64,000 nucleotides of DNA from Mycolicibacterium sphagni. GTDB taxonomy: Bacteria > Actinomycetota > Actinomycetes > Mycobacteriales > Mycobacteriaceae. Below are positions 55,538-64,000 of this stretch, piece by piece. The position numbers and the translations under genes are program-made. The first letter of the stretch is position 1, and each line of letters opens with the position of its first letter. The stretch is from assembly GCF_002250655.1 (NCBI RefSeq), contig NZ_NOZR01000003.1, forward strand, positions 186,001 to 250,000. Direction: 5' to 3'. The notes beneath the pieces were generated by a model. That model ran no database searches, had not been told where the DNA came from, and saw only the letters and a program-made list of their open reading frames with translations.

Positions 55538-57181
55538 ATGATTGATCTTCCCGACGAGATCGCGGATGGCGATGTTCGGAAGCTCATTGAGAATGAGTTT
55601 TGGCCGGAGTTTATTCGGCGGCGCGAGGGGCTTGACAAGATTGCGCGGTGGGTGCGGGGCGATCAGCCTGATTACCTGATTCAGAATGCTAGCCAGGAGA
55701 AGCGGGCTTTGCTTAAGCTTGCTAAGACTCCGTGGTTGGGTCTGGTGGTCACTCACTTTACGCAGGCTTTGTTTGTTGATGGCTATAAGGCTGAGGGTGC
55801 TAAGGACAACTCGGCGGGGCCGTGGCAGACGTGGCACGCGAACAACATGCAGTCTCGGCAGATTGCGATTCACCGGGCGGCGCTTACCTACGGGTATTCG
55901 TTTGCGCGGGTGTTGCCGGGTGTGGCGCTTGACGGTGCCGACCAGGCTGAGATTCGTGGGGTGTCGCCGCGCCGTCTGCTGGCTTTGTATGAGGACCAGG
56001 TTAATGACGAGTATCCGAGGTATGCGCTGGAGCTTGCTAACAACGGCAAGTCGGTGCGGCTTTATACGGATGAGTTCTATTACGAGCTAAAGATGTCGTC
56101 GCCGGGTAGTTTCCCGCGTGAGCAGACGATTAGGAAGGTTCGGCACGGTGTGGGTGTGTGCCCGTTCGTGCGGTACGTGAACATGATGGATTTGGACGGC
56201 TTCACTATGGGTGAGGTCGAGTATCTGATTCCTGTTGCGTCCAAGATTGACAAGACTGATTATGACCGGTTGTTGGCTCAGCATTACAACTCTTGGAAGG
56301 TTAAGACCGCTACTGGTATTGACGACCTTGACGCTGAGGCGACGGACGATGAGCGGTCGCGGGCGAAGCTGATCCTGGCGCATGACGATATTTTGATGCA
56401 TGGCAGCCATGAGGCGCGCTTTGGCACTTTGCCGGAGACGAGCCTTGATGGGTTTATCGCGGCTCATACGCAGGATGTTGAAATCCTCGCTACGAACGCT
56501 CAGGTGCCGGTGTGGGTCCTTAATGGTTCTCTCGCCAATCTTTCGGGAGACGCGCTTACAGCGGCCACTAAGAGCACTATTCAGAAGCTTTACGAGCGTC
56601 AGATTACGTTCGGCTCCGCGCATAACCAACTGTTGAGGTTGGCGGCGCATGTTGAGGGTGATTCTGAGGGTGCGCGTGACTTTACGGCTTCGGTGTCGTG
56701 GCAGGACACGTCGGTGCGTTCGTTGGCTCAGGCCGTGGATGCGTATGGCAAGGCCGCGACGATGCTGGGTATGCCGAAAGAGTTCCTGTGGGGTCTGATT
56801 CCGGGCATTACGCAGTCGGATGTTGAGCGGATGCGCGAGCACTACAACGACGACGACGAGATGACGCAGATGCTTCTGTGGTGGACGCCTAACGGTCCTG
56901 GGGGCAAGTTCGCCGCCGACATTGAGGTTGATACGCAGACGCAGATCATTGAGGCCCAGGGCGAGGTTCAGTCTGAGCAGATTGACCAGCAGGCGGCTCA
57001 TGCTGCGGATGCTGCGGAAAAGGCTCAGGCGGCGGCTAAGTCTCAGGCGGTGGCGGTGGCTAAGGCCACCCCTGCCGCTCCGGCGGCTGGCCGTAAGACG
57101 GCTTCTACGTCTAAGCGGACGCCTAAAAAGTCGGGCGGCGTGAACGGTAACGATCCGTCATCGAGGTCTAAGGCTGCATAA
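55538..57181 (+). CDS. Portal protein, SPP1 gp6-like
   Basis: 547 aa, start immediately after terL. WLGLVVTHFTQALFVDGYKA, TYGYSFARVLPG, and the long stem/crown helices with NAQVPVWVLNGSLANLSGDA are typical of Siphovirus portals; the C-terminus is Ala/Lys-rich. Forms the 12-mer DNA channel. Confidence 0.88.
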   Translation: MIDLPDEIADGDVRKLIENEFWPEFIRRREGLDKIARWVRGDQPDYLIQNASQEKRALLKLAKTPWLGLVVTHFTQALFVDGYKAEGAKDNSAGPWQTWHANNMQSRQIAIHRAALTYGYSFARVLPGVALDGADQAEIRGVSPRRLLALYEDQVNDEYPRYALELANNGKSVRLYTDEFYYELKMSSPGSFPREQTIRKVRHGVGVCPFVRYVNMMDLDGFTMGEVEYLIPVASKIDKTDYDRLLAQHYNSWKVKTATGIDDLDAEATDDERSRAKLILAHDDILMHGSHEARFGTLPETSLDGFIAAHTQDVEILATNAQVPVWVLNGSLANLSGDALTAATKSTIQKLYERQITFGSAHNQLLRLAAHVEGDSEGARDFTASVSWQDTSVRSLAQAVDAYGKAATMLGMPKEFLWGLIPGITQSDVERMREHYNDDDEMTQMLLWWTPNGPGGKFAADIEVDTQTQIIEAQGEVQSEQIDQQAAHAADAAEKAQAAAKSQAVAVAKATPAAPAAGRKTASTSKRTPKKSGGVNGNDPSSRSKAA

Positions 57182-57197
57182 CTGAATAGGGGGTGGG

Positions 57198-58262
57198 TTG
57201 GCCGACGACGCGGAAGATAAGAAGCGCAAGGCCGCTGCACTCCCCGAACTGACGCCGATTCCTGCTCTTGCTGCTTGGTATGCGACTCAGCATGTCCAAG
57301 CGCAGGAGGGGATCGCGGCGTCTGTGTCTTCGGGGTTGGCCCTGTTGTGGCCGATCATTAATTTGGGCGATCTGGACAAGTCGACACCTAGTTGGCTGCA
57401 CGCAACCACGCTGCAAATCGAAAAGGGCTGGAATGAGTCAGCCGAGCGAGCGTATGAGTACGTGCAACAGGCTTTGTTGTCGGTGGAGCCGGATGCTACG
57501 CCACCCGCGAGGGTGGAGACGAAGTTTCCCGTGCAGGAAATCCAAACTGCGATGCGGGTTCGCGGACCGGTTGAGGTTAAGCGCCAGATTGCGCGCGCTG
57601 TGCCTGAACAGGACGCGATGGAAGCCGGTAAGAAAGCCTCTGATGGTGTGGGGGCTACTAAGGCGACTGACGGCGGTCGCACTCAGGTCTTAGAGCTTGT
57701 GCGGAGGGAAGCCCCTAAGCGGCTTTCTCGGGGCAAGCCTATCGGGTATGCCCGTAAGACTGACGGTAATCCGTGCTATTTCTGCGCCATTTTGGCGTCA
57801 CAAGGTGCGGTGTATTTCTCTGAGTCCAGCTTTGACCGTTCTAACTCGATGATTCGAGAGGTTAAGTGGACTAGCAATAAAGACAAGGGCACGCGGCGCG
57901 CTTTCATAGGCGATGGCCCGGCGAAGGTGCATGACCATTGTCAATGCACGATGCGTCCGGTATTTAGCAAGAGTGATTCTTTAGATGATCGCGCCAAGTA
58001 TTTCCGTGACCAGTGGATGAAGCACGGCAGGGGCGGGAAGGGGTCGGACGGTAAATATCGTTCGGCTGAGAACAATTTCCGCCGTAATTATGTGCCGCCA
58101 CCACCTTACAGCGCAGATGTGCTGGATTTGAGCGAGCGTCGGCAGATTATCTCCGATGTTCAAAATAACCGTGAACTTTTGTTGGCTCGCGGGTTTAAGG
58201 CGGATTCGCCAAACGTCAAGTTCCTTGACGACTCGATTAGAAAACTAAGCGCTTCAGCTTAG
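57198..58262 (+). CDS. MuF-like capsid maturation protein
   Basis: 354 aa, TTG start. C-terminal part has the MuF zinc motif: GNPCYFCAILASQGAVYF and KVHDHCQCTMRPVF. N-terminal half is helical. Minor head protein placed between portal and scaffold as usual. A few family members carry toxin domains, none visible here. Confidence 0.82.
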   Translation: MADDAEDKKRKAAALPELTPIPALAAWYATQHVQAQEGIAASVSSGLALLWPIINLGDLDKSTPSWLHATTLQIEKGWNESAERAYEYVQQALLSVEPDATPPARVETKFPVQEIQTAMRVRGPVEVKRQIARAVPEQDAMEAGKKASDGVGATKATDGGRTQVLELVRREAPKRLSRGKPIGYARKTDGNPCYFCAILASQGAVYFSESSFDRSNSMIREVKWTSNKDKGTRRAFIGDGPAKVHDHCQCTMRPVFSKSDSLDDRAKYFRDQWMKHGRGGKGSDGKYRSAENNFRRNYVPPPPYSADVLDLSERRQIISDVQNNRELLLARGFKADSPNVKFLDDSIRKLSASA

Positions 58263-58313
58263 GACGCGGGACAGTCACGCGTTTTTATTGACTGGCTTTT
58301 AAAGGATTAATCA

Positions 58314-58913
58314 ATGTCTGAACTAGATAACAACCCTGACGACGACGTTACTAACGAGGGTGGCGATCCGGCGGATAACACTCCGGAGAACACTTTCAAA
58401 GCTATTACCTCTCAAGATGATTTTGATAAGGCCGTAGCTCGTCGTGTTGCGCGTGAGCGTAAGAAGTACGAGGGATTTGAGGACTTCAAGGCTAAGGCTG
58501 AGCAGTTCGAAAAGCTTGAGGCTGAAAAGGGTTCTGATATCGAGAAGCTGACTCGTCGCGCCGAAAAGGCTGAGCGCGATTTGGCTTCGCTAACGGAGAA
58601 GCTGTCTAAGGCTGAGCGCAATGAGACGGTCCGCGATATTGCTGATGAGCTGGGCCTGCCTAAGAAGCTGGTTAAGCGTGTTCAGGGCGATACCGAGGAA
58701 GATATTCGCGCCGACATTGAGGACCTTTTGGAGGGTCTACCTAAGGGCGAAACGAAGGACGATCCTGAGGATAAGGGCAATAAGAAGCCCCCTTCGCAGG
58801 CTCCTAAGGCTCGTATGACCTTTACCGCGCCGGGTGATGAGTCGGATCAGGGGCTAGAAGTTAGCGCCGACGACATTCTGAAAGACCTCCCGCGTGGCGG
58901 TGGCGTGGGTTAA
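58314..58913 (+). CDS. Capsid scaffolding protein
   Basis: 199 aa. Highly charged, with DKAVARRVARERKKYEGFED and long coiled coil (FEKLEAEKGSDIEKLTRRAE KAERDL). Position before the capsid gene fits the internal scaffold. Confidence 0.82.
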   Translation: MSELDNNPDDDVTNEGGDPADNTPENTFKAITSQDDFDKAVARRVARERKKYEGFEDFKAKAEQFEKLEAEKGSDIEKLTRRAEKAERDLASLTEKLSKAERNETVRDIADELGLPKKLVKRVQGDTEEDIRADIEDLLEGLPKGETKDDPEDKGNKKPPSQAPKARMTFTAPGDESDQGLEVSADDILKDLPRGGGVG

Positions 58914-58973
58914 TCCCGCCCCGCATTTCTAACCATATTCCATTTTCCAAATAACTAAATAGAGGAGATTGTC

Positions 58974-60134
58974 TTGGCTACTCCTGGACACATTTTCGTT
59001 AAGCCGGAACTTGTCGCTGAAATCGGCGTCAAGCAGCTTCAGCGCGAGATCGTGCTGCCCGGCCTTGTGTGGACTAACCCGCTAACGAACTTCGGTGGTT
59101 CTAAGAACGACACCATTACGGTGCGCGTGCCTGCTATCACCACGGCTCATCGGCGTGATCTGCGTAGCGATGACCGTACGGTTATTGCTAGCGAGCTGAT
59201 CGAGCACAGCTTCGGTGTGACGCTTGATAAGCACATTTACCAGGCTTTGAAGTTCACGGATGAGCAGCGCACGTTGGATATCCGCGACTACACGTCTCAG
59301 GTGCTTATGCCTCAGGTCAGCGCGGTTGCGTATGAGCTTGAGGATTACATCGCTGAGCTGATCGAGGGTGCTCCTTACGAGGAAACCATTCTTATTGATC
59401 CGAGCGATACGGTTCCGGCGTTTATCACGGCTGATCAGCGTATGGGTGAGAACTTTGTTCCTACCGATTCGCGGACGCTGGTTGTGGGTTCGGCTGTTGC
59501 CGCTGCCCTGGCGAAGGATAAGCAGTTCCGTCATGCCGACTGGAGCGGTGATCAGGCTAATACGGCTCTGCGTGAGGCGCATGTGGGTCGTTTGGCTGGT
59601 ATGAACGTGATCAAGTCTTTGGCGATTGCGCCGGATAAGGCTTATCTGTGGCACCGGACCGCTTTCATCTTGGCTTACCGTACGCCGGTTGTGCCTGAGG
59701 GCGCTAAGGCTGGTGCTTCGTTCTCGGCTAATGGCATCGCTCTGCGTTGGCTGGCTGACTACGACTACTCGCAGCTGGGCGACCGGACCCTGTTGGACGT
59801 GTTCACGGGCCGCAAGGTTGTGACTGAGGTCGACGGTTCGTTTGTGCGCGCGGTGGAGCTTCAGCTGACCGCTACGGGCATTTCGATTGTTCAGGGTGCC
59901 GCTGTGTCGCTTGCGACCACGACGGGGACCAAGCAGTTGAAGGTTCGTGACGATAACGGCACCGACGTTACGGCGCGTTGCACGTTCTCTAGCGCGACCA
60001 CGGCTAAGGCCACGGTGAGCTCGGGCGGCAAGGTGACGGGTGTTGCTTCGGGCACGTCGGTTATCACGGCGTCTTACGTTCCGCCGCAGGGTGGTTCGGC
60101 TAAGACGGCCACCACGACGGTCACTGTTCCTTAA
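58974..60134 (+). CDS. Major capsid protein with Ig-like (BIG_2) domain
   Basis: 386 aa, TTG with AGAGGAGA. The first ~290 residues are a P22/HK97-type coat protein (LPGLVWTNPLTNFGGSKNDT, VIKSLAIAPDKAYLWHRTAF). The last ~85 form a BIG_2 domain (KATVSSGGKVTGVASGTSVI TASY) expected on the capsid surface. The same module ends the tail tube protein. Confidence 0.88.
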   Translation: MATPGHIFVKPELVAEIGVKQLQREIVLPGLVWTNPLTNFGGSKNDTITVRVPAITTAHRRDLRSDDRTVIASELIEHSFGVTLDKHIYQALKFTDEQRTLDIRDYTSQVLMPQVSAVAYELEDYIAELIEGAPYEETILIDPSDTVPAFITADQRMGENFVPTDSRTLVVGSAVAAALAKDKQFRHADWSGDQANTALREAHVGRLAGMNVIKSLAIAPDKAYLWHRTAFILAYRTPVVPEGAKAGASFSANGIALRWLADYDYSQLGDRTLLDVFTGRKVVTEVDGSFVRAVELQLTATGISIVQGAAVSLATTTGTKQLKVRDDNGTDVTARCTFSSATTAKATVSSGGKVTGVASGTSVITASYVPPQGGSAKTATTTVTVP

Positions 60135-60145
60135 GGGACTAGCTG

Positions 60146-60625
60146 ATGGCGGGTCTAGCGACGGTAACTGAGCTTCAGACCCTCATGTCTAAGACGTTCG
60201 CCGAGGGGAGCGATGAGCTAGCGCAGGCTGAGCTTGTTCTAGCCATCGTTTCCTCTTGGGCAAGGGTGGTGTCCGGTCAGTCATGGCCGGATGCCCCCAC
60301 GGGCGTTCCGGATGATGTGCGGGCTGTTGTGTTGCAGGCGTCCCGCCGGGAGCTTAAAAACCCTGACCGCGTTATTTCGCGGCAGATGGGTCCGTTCAAC
60401 GTCACGTTTTCAAGCCCGCCGGATGGGTTCTTCTATCCGGCTGAGTTGGCTATTCTCAAGCGTTTTCGGCGCTCGGGTGGTCTGCGTACGGTGAGCGTTT
60501 CTCGCGGCGAGGATGGACGGCCTTGGGCCGGGAAGGTGGGTTATCTCCACTACGGCGAGGGTGACGGTATTTTCCCGTTCTGCTCGGGTGATGAGGGGTA
60601 CGGTGACCCGGTTCCGTGGAGCTAG
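60146..60625 (+). CDS. Head-to-tail adaptor
   Basis: 159 aa. VTELQTLMSKTFAEGSDELA and VPDDVRAVVLQASRREL are the helical gp15/gp6-type connector pattern. First gene after the capsid, binding under the portal. Confidence 0.75.
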   Translation: MAGLATVTELQTLMSKTFAEGSDELAQAELVLAIVSSWARVVSGQSWPDAPTGVPDDVRAVVLQASRRELKNPDRVISRQMGPFNVTFSSPPDGFFYPAELAILKRFRRSGGLRTVSVSRGEDGRPWAGKVGYLHYGEGDGIFPFCSGDEGYGDPVPWS

Positions 60626-60942
60626 AAACTCTGAATGTTTATCGGGGACCTACCGATAGGTACGGGAATCCGAACAAGGATATCCACGGGACTGTTGACG
60701 GTGCGTTCGCTTGGGGTGGGCTCCGCTTCGGCGGGACCATCGCTGGCGGTAAGGCTGAAAGTAGTTCCGCATCGCCTCAGCTTTACGTGAGGCGGGGCGC
60801 TGACCTCAAGTATCGAGACCGTGTTGAGCGGGCTAATGGGGAAACCTATGTGGTTGGCCGGTGCGCGTGGGATCAGGACTTTCCGCTCGATGGCTACGAC
60901 TTCGGTTACGTAGTTTTTGAGCTTGAAGCGGGGAATCTCTAA
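60616..60942 (+). CDS. Head-to-tail stopper
   Basis: 108 aa, overlapping the adaptor gene. Beta-rich (GADLKYRDRVERANGETYVV) as in gp16-type stoppers; assigned mainly by order. Confidence 0.7.
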   Translation: MELETLNVYRGPTDRYGNPNKDIHGTVDGAFAWGGLRFGGTIAGGKAESSSASPQLYVRRGADLKYRDRVERANGETYVVGRCAWDQDFPLDGYDFGYVVFELEAGNL

Positions 60943-61364
60943 TGCCCGCGTCCGGTCACCGGTTGACCGATATTGACATTCCTGAGCCGAATAAGGCTCT
61001 GGCGGCGCTGTTGCTTAGCAGGAACATGGAATTGCTTATGGGAATCCTTGGGCAAGAGGTTGTTCTTCGCTATCGGGCGAAGGTTGCTAAGCGCACGGGC
61101 CAGCTGGCCGCGTCTGCGAGTTCTCATGTGCAGATCGGTGGTCATAAAAACGACCGCTGGGTTGGCAGGGTCACTATTGGTGGTGATATGGCGGTGGCTA
61201 AGTGGTTTAGTCCCCGTAACCCTAACCCTGGCGACTTGTTCTATTACGGCGTCCTCCATGAGCACGGCGACGGTGGCAATCCCCCTTCGGGTTGGGACTT
61301 TCCGGCGCATAAGGACTTGAAGGCTGTTGTTGAGAGCATGAATTTTGCGCAGGGGGTTAACTAG
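60942..61364 (+). CDS. Neck / HK97 gp10-like protein
   Basis: 140 aa. VVLRYRAKVAKRTGQLAASA then WFSPRNPNPGDLFYYGVLHE HG, the gp10-like pattern. Start fused to the previous stop. Assigned by motif and order. Confidence 0.72.
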   Translation: MPASGHRLTDIDIPEPNKALAALLLSRNMELLMGILGQEVVLRYRAKVAKRTGQLAASASSHVQIGGHKNDRWVGRVTIGGDMAVAKWFSPRNPNPGDLFYYGVLHEHGDGGNPPSGWDFPAHKDLKAVVESMNFAQGVN

Positions 61365-61867
61365 TGGCTTTGGTGCTGCCTGACTGGTATGAGGATTCGT
61401 TCGTTAACGTCGAGAATTTGTTAATCGACTTGTTCGGCGATCTTTTGCCTGATTGCGAGACGGGGTGCTGGGCACCTGATGATTGGTTGGATAACAAGCT
61501 GCCAGTTAAGCCGGTGATTTGGTTCTTCCGGCTGCCTGGTGGGCGCGTGGACTGGTCCGGTCGTAAAGACGAGTGCCAGGTTCAGGTCATGGTGGTCACG
61601 GGGAGCCGTGATGATTCGTGGCGGCTAATGGATTTTGTGCGTTCGATGCTTCTGCCCATGCAGGGGGATAAGTACAAGATGGCGGACGGTTATACGGCTC
61701 ACATTCATAAAGCCGATGAGGTTGCCGGTCCGCAACTGTTGACACCGGGCCAGCGTATCGACACGCGCGTTGTGACGGCCACTTTTCAAGTCTCAGTGTC
61801 GATGAAATCCGCGAAGAATTACAAGCAAAAGCTCTATGAGCTTTGGCAACGGCTGCGCGGTTCTTAA
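61364..61867 (+). CDS. Tail terminator
   Basis: 167 aa. DSFVNVENLLIDLFGDLLPD and DECQVQVMVVTGSRDDSWRL fit lambda gpU-like terminators that cap the tail tube. Directly before the tube gene. Confidence 0.75.
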   Translation: MALVLPDWYEDSFVNVENLLIDLFGDLLPDCETGCWAPDDWLDNKLPVKPVIWFFRLPGGRVDWSGRKDECQVQVMVVTGSRDDSWRLMDFVRSMLLPMQGDKYKMADGYTAHIHKADEVAGPQLLTPGQRIDTRVVTATFQVSVSMKSAKNYKQKLYELWQRLRGS

Positions 61868-61894
61868 CCCACAACTAAATAAGGACAACTTAAT

Positions 61895-62791
61895 ATGGAT
61901 TTTTACACGATTAAGGATGCGCAGGCCGACCTTGCTCTAGCGCCCCTAAACCTGACCGTGCTTTTGGCTCCGTATGCGACGACTCCGGCTTTGACGCTGG
62001 AATCGCCTACGGATGGGTCTCTGACTATTCCTGATGGGTATAAGTCGGTTGGTCATTTCGAGAAGCAGGCGGGTTTGACGCTCGGTAATGAGTTCGATTC
62101 TAAGGATATCGACGCTTACGGTGAGCCTGAGCCCATCCGCACGATTATCAATAAGAAGACGACGACGTTCGATTTCGCCATGTTCCAGAATCAGCGCAAT
62201 GTGCTGGAGCTGATTCATACGGCGGATTTCTCGCATGTCGAGCCTTCGGCGTTCGGTGGCATTGTTCTTGAGTCGCCCAAGGTGCCTAAGAACATTTACT
62301 ACCGGGCGATTTTGGTTGGTCTGGATGACCGCAACGACCGTGAGGTTTGGCTTTACTGGCTGATGCCGAAGGTGAAGCTGGACAAGCTGGACAACCAGAC
62401 GTTTAACGACGACAACGTTCTGACCTACAAGCCGACTTTGAAGGCTTTCAAGGATGACACGTTGGGTTATTCGGTGGCTCAGGGGTTCGCTGGTCCGGGT
62501 TGGCGCGACATTGTGGCGCTGGCTGGTTTTGGTCGGGCTCTTACGGCTCTGACGATCACGCCGGGCACGGGCTCGGTGACGGCGGCTACGGGTGCTTCGC
62601 ACACGGTTCAGCTGCTTGTGGAGGGCGACAACGGCATTAACTACACGCCGGATGTCAAGTTCACGTCGAGCGCTCCTACGAAGGCCACGGTTTCGGCCAG
62701 TGGTTTGGTGACGGGTGTTGCTTCGGGCACCACGACGATCACCGCAACCAAGGGCGCGTTGACGGCTACGGCGACCATCACGGTTACCTAA
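61895..62791 (+). CDS. Major tail (tube) protein with Ig-like domain
   Basis: 298 aa. Tube core ~1-210 (FDFAMFQNQRNVLELIHTAD, YYRAILVGLDDRNDREVWLY) and a C-terminal BIG_2 domain (ATVSASGLVTGVASGTTTIT AT) very like that of the capsid protein. Terminator hairpin follows. Confidence 0.88.
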   Translation: MDFYTIKDAQADLALAPLNLTVLLAPYATTPALTLESPTDGSLTIPDGYKSVGHFEKQAGLTLGNEFDSKDIDAYGEPEPIRTIINKKTTTFDFAMFQNQRNVLELIHTADFSHVEPSAFGGIVLESPKVPKNIYYRAILVGLDDRNDREVWLYWLMPKVKLDKLDNQTFNDDNVLTYKPTLKAFKDDTLGYSVAQGFAGPGWRDIVALAGFGRALTALTITPGTGSVTAATGASHTVQLLVEGDNGINYTPDVKFTSSAPTKATVSASGLVTGVASGTTTITATKGALTATATITVT

Positions 62792-62812
62792 GTCGTTTTG
62801 TTTGGGGGGAAT

Positions 62813-62850
62813 GAGGGAGGTAGTCGTTTGGCTGCCTCCCTCTCCCTTTT
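62813..62850 (+). terminator. Intrinsic terminator between tube and chaperone genes
   Basis: GAGGGAGGTAG pairs with CTGCCTCCCTC, followed by TCCCTTTT. Probably partial, to step down expression after the abundant tube protein. Confidence 0.7.
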
Positions 62851-62885
62851 GTGTTCAAAACTAGTTTATAAGGGGATTATTTTTT

Positions 62886-63167
62886 ATGTCTGATTCTGAC
62901 ATTAATGAGATGGTTGGCTCGCTGTTTAAGGAACTGCTTGATTCGGTTCGCGTTCCGGAGCCTCTTGAGGTTGCGCCTGGCTTGGTTGTGAGTAACCCGA
63001 CTAAGAAGCAGGCTAATGAGCTTATGAAGGCCACGACTGAGGAAGATGCTCAGCGGATCATCTTTGGTGATCAGTTCGACCGTGCTATGGATTTGTTTGA
63101 TCCGCAGCCCATCCAGGTGTGGAACGCGTTCATGGAAAAGTATAACGAGCACTTTTTTCGGAAGTAA
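62886..63167 (+). CDS. Tail assembly chaperone (short form, gpG-like)
   Basis: 93 aa. EPLEVAPGLVVSNPTKKQAN ELMKATT is the gpG-like pattern. Ends CACTTTTTTCGGAAGTAA; the run of T lies at the shift site for the long form. Located between tube and tape measure as expected. Confidence 0.85.
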   Translation: MSDSDINEMVGSLFKELLDSVRVPEPLEVAPGLVVSNPTKKQANELMKATTEEDAQRIIFGDQFDRAMDLFDPQPIQVWNAFMEKYNEHFFRK

Positions 63168-63711
63168 ACGCTTAGATCAGATCGCTTACGTCGCTCATGT
63201 TGTTGAGCGGTATTGGAAAGCGATCAACTGGGATTTTCAGCAGATTCTAGGTGTTAATGCGTGGGATTTCTTTGCCGCTCCGTGTCGCTGCGGGCAGTGT
63301 CGGGAGCGGCACGGGGATCGGTTGACTTCACGCTATTCCTCCCGGCGAAGCTGGGATCAGTTTCTCATGTTCTATGAGGCGCTTTTGGAGTGGCGTGGTT
63401 CCTATGTGCAAGCCCTGTTCCTTAGCGACCCTGACGTTATCAACTCTCAGGCGGACGCCTCTGACGAAGACTGGAAGCCCAAAAAGCCCGGTCTGTGGCA
63501 GTGGACTAAGGAAATTGACGCGATGTTTCATGTCGCGGATCAGGTGCAGGCTGGTCGTATCCGTGATCCGGATCATTTCAAGCCTTATCCGAGGCCGGTA
63601 ATCCCTGCTGAGGTTGAACGAAAGAAGCGTAAGGAACGTAAGTCGAGTTCGGGTATCGAGGCTGCTATGGCGCGTGGGCGTGAGGCGGCTAAGTGGAACT
63701 ACATAACTTAA
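62886..63711 (+). CDS. Tail assembly chaperone (frameshifted long form, gpGT-like)
   Basis: The downstream frame (open from 63046, coding content after ~63151: DQIAYVAHVVERYWKAINWD F to 63711) has no good start of its own. Going from the first frame to this one needs a +1 (or -2) shift at CAC-TTT-TTT-C near 63150-63159, unlike the -1 shift of most phages; the -1 frame stops at once. The second part has a Cys cluster (PCRCGQCRERHGDR). Confidence 0.75.
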
Positions 63712-63736
63712 TAACAATTTAATAGAGGGGGCACCT

Positions 63737-64000
63737 GTGAGTGAATTTGTTGCCGCCCAGGCGTCGGTGCTTATGGTGCCGTCGCTTGGGAAGGGTGCCA
63801 ATAGTTTCCAGACCAAGCTCCGCACGCAGCTTGAAAAGGTCCGCGCTTCTGTCGACGTTGAGGTTAAGGCTGACACGGCGAAGATGGTTGCTGAAGTTAC
63901 GGCGACTAAGAAAGCGCTGGAAAAGGACGCGGTTGTTGTGCCGGTCCATTACCGGACGAGTCGGCAGAGTAAGAGCGACCTTGACAAGCTAAAGCAGAAC
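63737..64000 (+). CDS. Tape measure protein (N-terminal part, runs off window)
   Basis: GTG at 63737 after GAGGGGG; open to the window edge. MSEFVAAQASVLMVPSLGKG then an Ala/Lys-rich helix (FQTKLRTQLEKVRASVDVEV) is the usual start of actinophage tape measures. Sets tail length. Confidence 0.85.
   Translation, partial: MSEFVAAQASVLMVPSLGKGANSFQTKLRTQLEKVRASVDVEVKADTAKMVAEVTATKKALEKDAVVVPVHYRTSRQSKSDLDKLKQN

Overview
The window looks like a mycobacterial chromosome (Mycobacterium, Mycolicibacterium or Mycobacteroides). The clues are high GC, DUF732-type and mycobacterial lipoproteins, a DUF2742/phiRv-like element, WhiB-like genes, frequent GTG/TTG and leaderless starts, and actinophage gene families. 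Only the first ~84 bp appear to be chromosomal flank. The rest is two mobile elements integrated head to tail at the same attachment sequence, the 3' half of a tRNA-Lys(TTT) gene, present as two identical 43-bp copies (85-127 and 7181-7223). The intact host tRNA-Lys gene is not in the window and is predicted beyond the right edge.

Element 1 (about 85-7223, 7.1 kb) is a small phiRv1/phiRv2-like satellite or relic. It has two lipoproteins and a membrane protein as cargo, a RepA-like RecA-fold ATPase, a DUF2742 protein, a 42-aa companion, an excisionase, a divergent XRE regulator and a tyrosine integrase next to the right att copy. It has no capsid or tail genes.

Element 2 (7181 to beyond 64000) is a large tailed-phage prophage. 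7.3-11.6 kb: integrase, lysogenic membrane protein, immunity region (repressor, divergent HTH protein, excisionase-like protein). 11.6-19.6 kb: metallophosphoesterase, lipoproteins, a DUF2828/TROVE-like VWA protein and several structured RNAs. 19.6-25.6 kb: RecB-like nuclease, ERF annealase, cytidine deaminase, replication organiser, DnaB helicase. 25.6-36.6 kb: three WhiB-like proteins, an NAD+ reconstitution pair (PRPP-synthetase-like plus NAMPT-like, as in NARP1), an RNA repair set (polynucleotide kinase/phosphatase and RNA ligase), a RusA resolvase, SSB and a ClpP-like protease. 36.6-44.4 kb: small genes and a tRNA array (Leu, Thr, Met, Pro, Trp, Leu-like, His, Ile, Ser-like, Cys, Asn, Lys) with a ~350-nt structured RNA inside it. 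44.4-52.4 kb: leftward operons of mostly unknown genes including a MoxR-like AAA+ ATPase and two DUF7192-type paralogues. 53.0 kb onward: late genes from the terminases through capsid, connectors, tail tube and frameshifted tail chaperones to the start of the tape measure, which runs off the window.

The most unusual items are: (i) a circularly permuted tRNA-Ile(GAT) gene at 18115-18201, with the 3' part before the 5' part, set inside one of three tandem related hairpins; (ii) a 15-bp operator family, GTAC-N7-GTAC, repeated across the prophage and lying over the -10 of at least seven leftward promoters, three of which fire leaderless mRNAs; (iii) a second operator family, TGTCCG-N6-CGGACA, in the immunity region and again 18 kb away; (iv) several structured RNA candidates with no evident family; (v) a gene complement apparently directed at surviving NAD+-depleting and tRNA-cleaving host defences. 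All family names come from reading motifs by eye; no database was searched.
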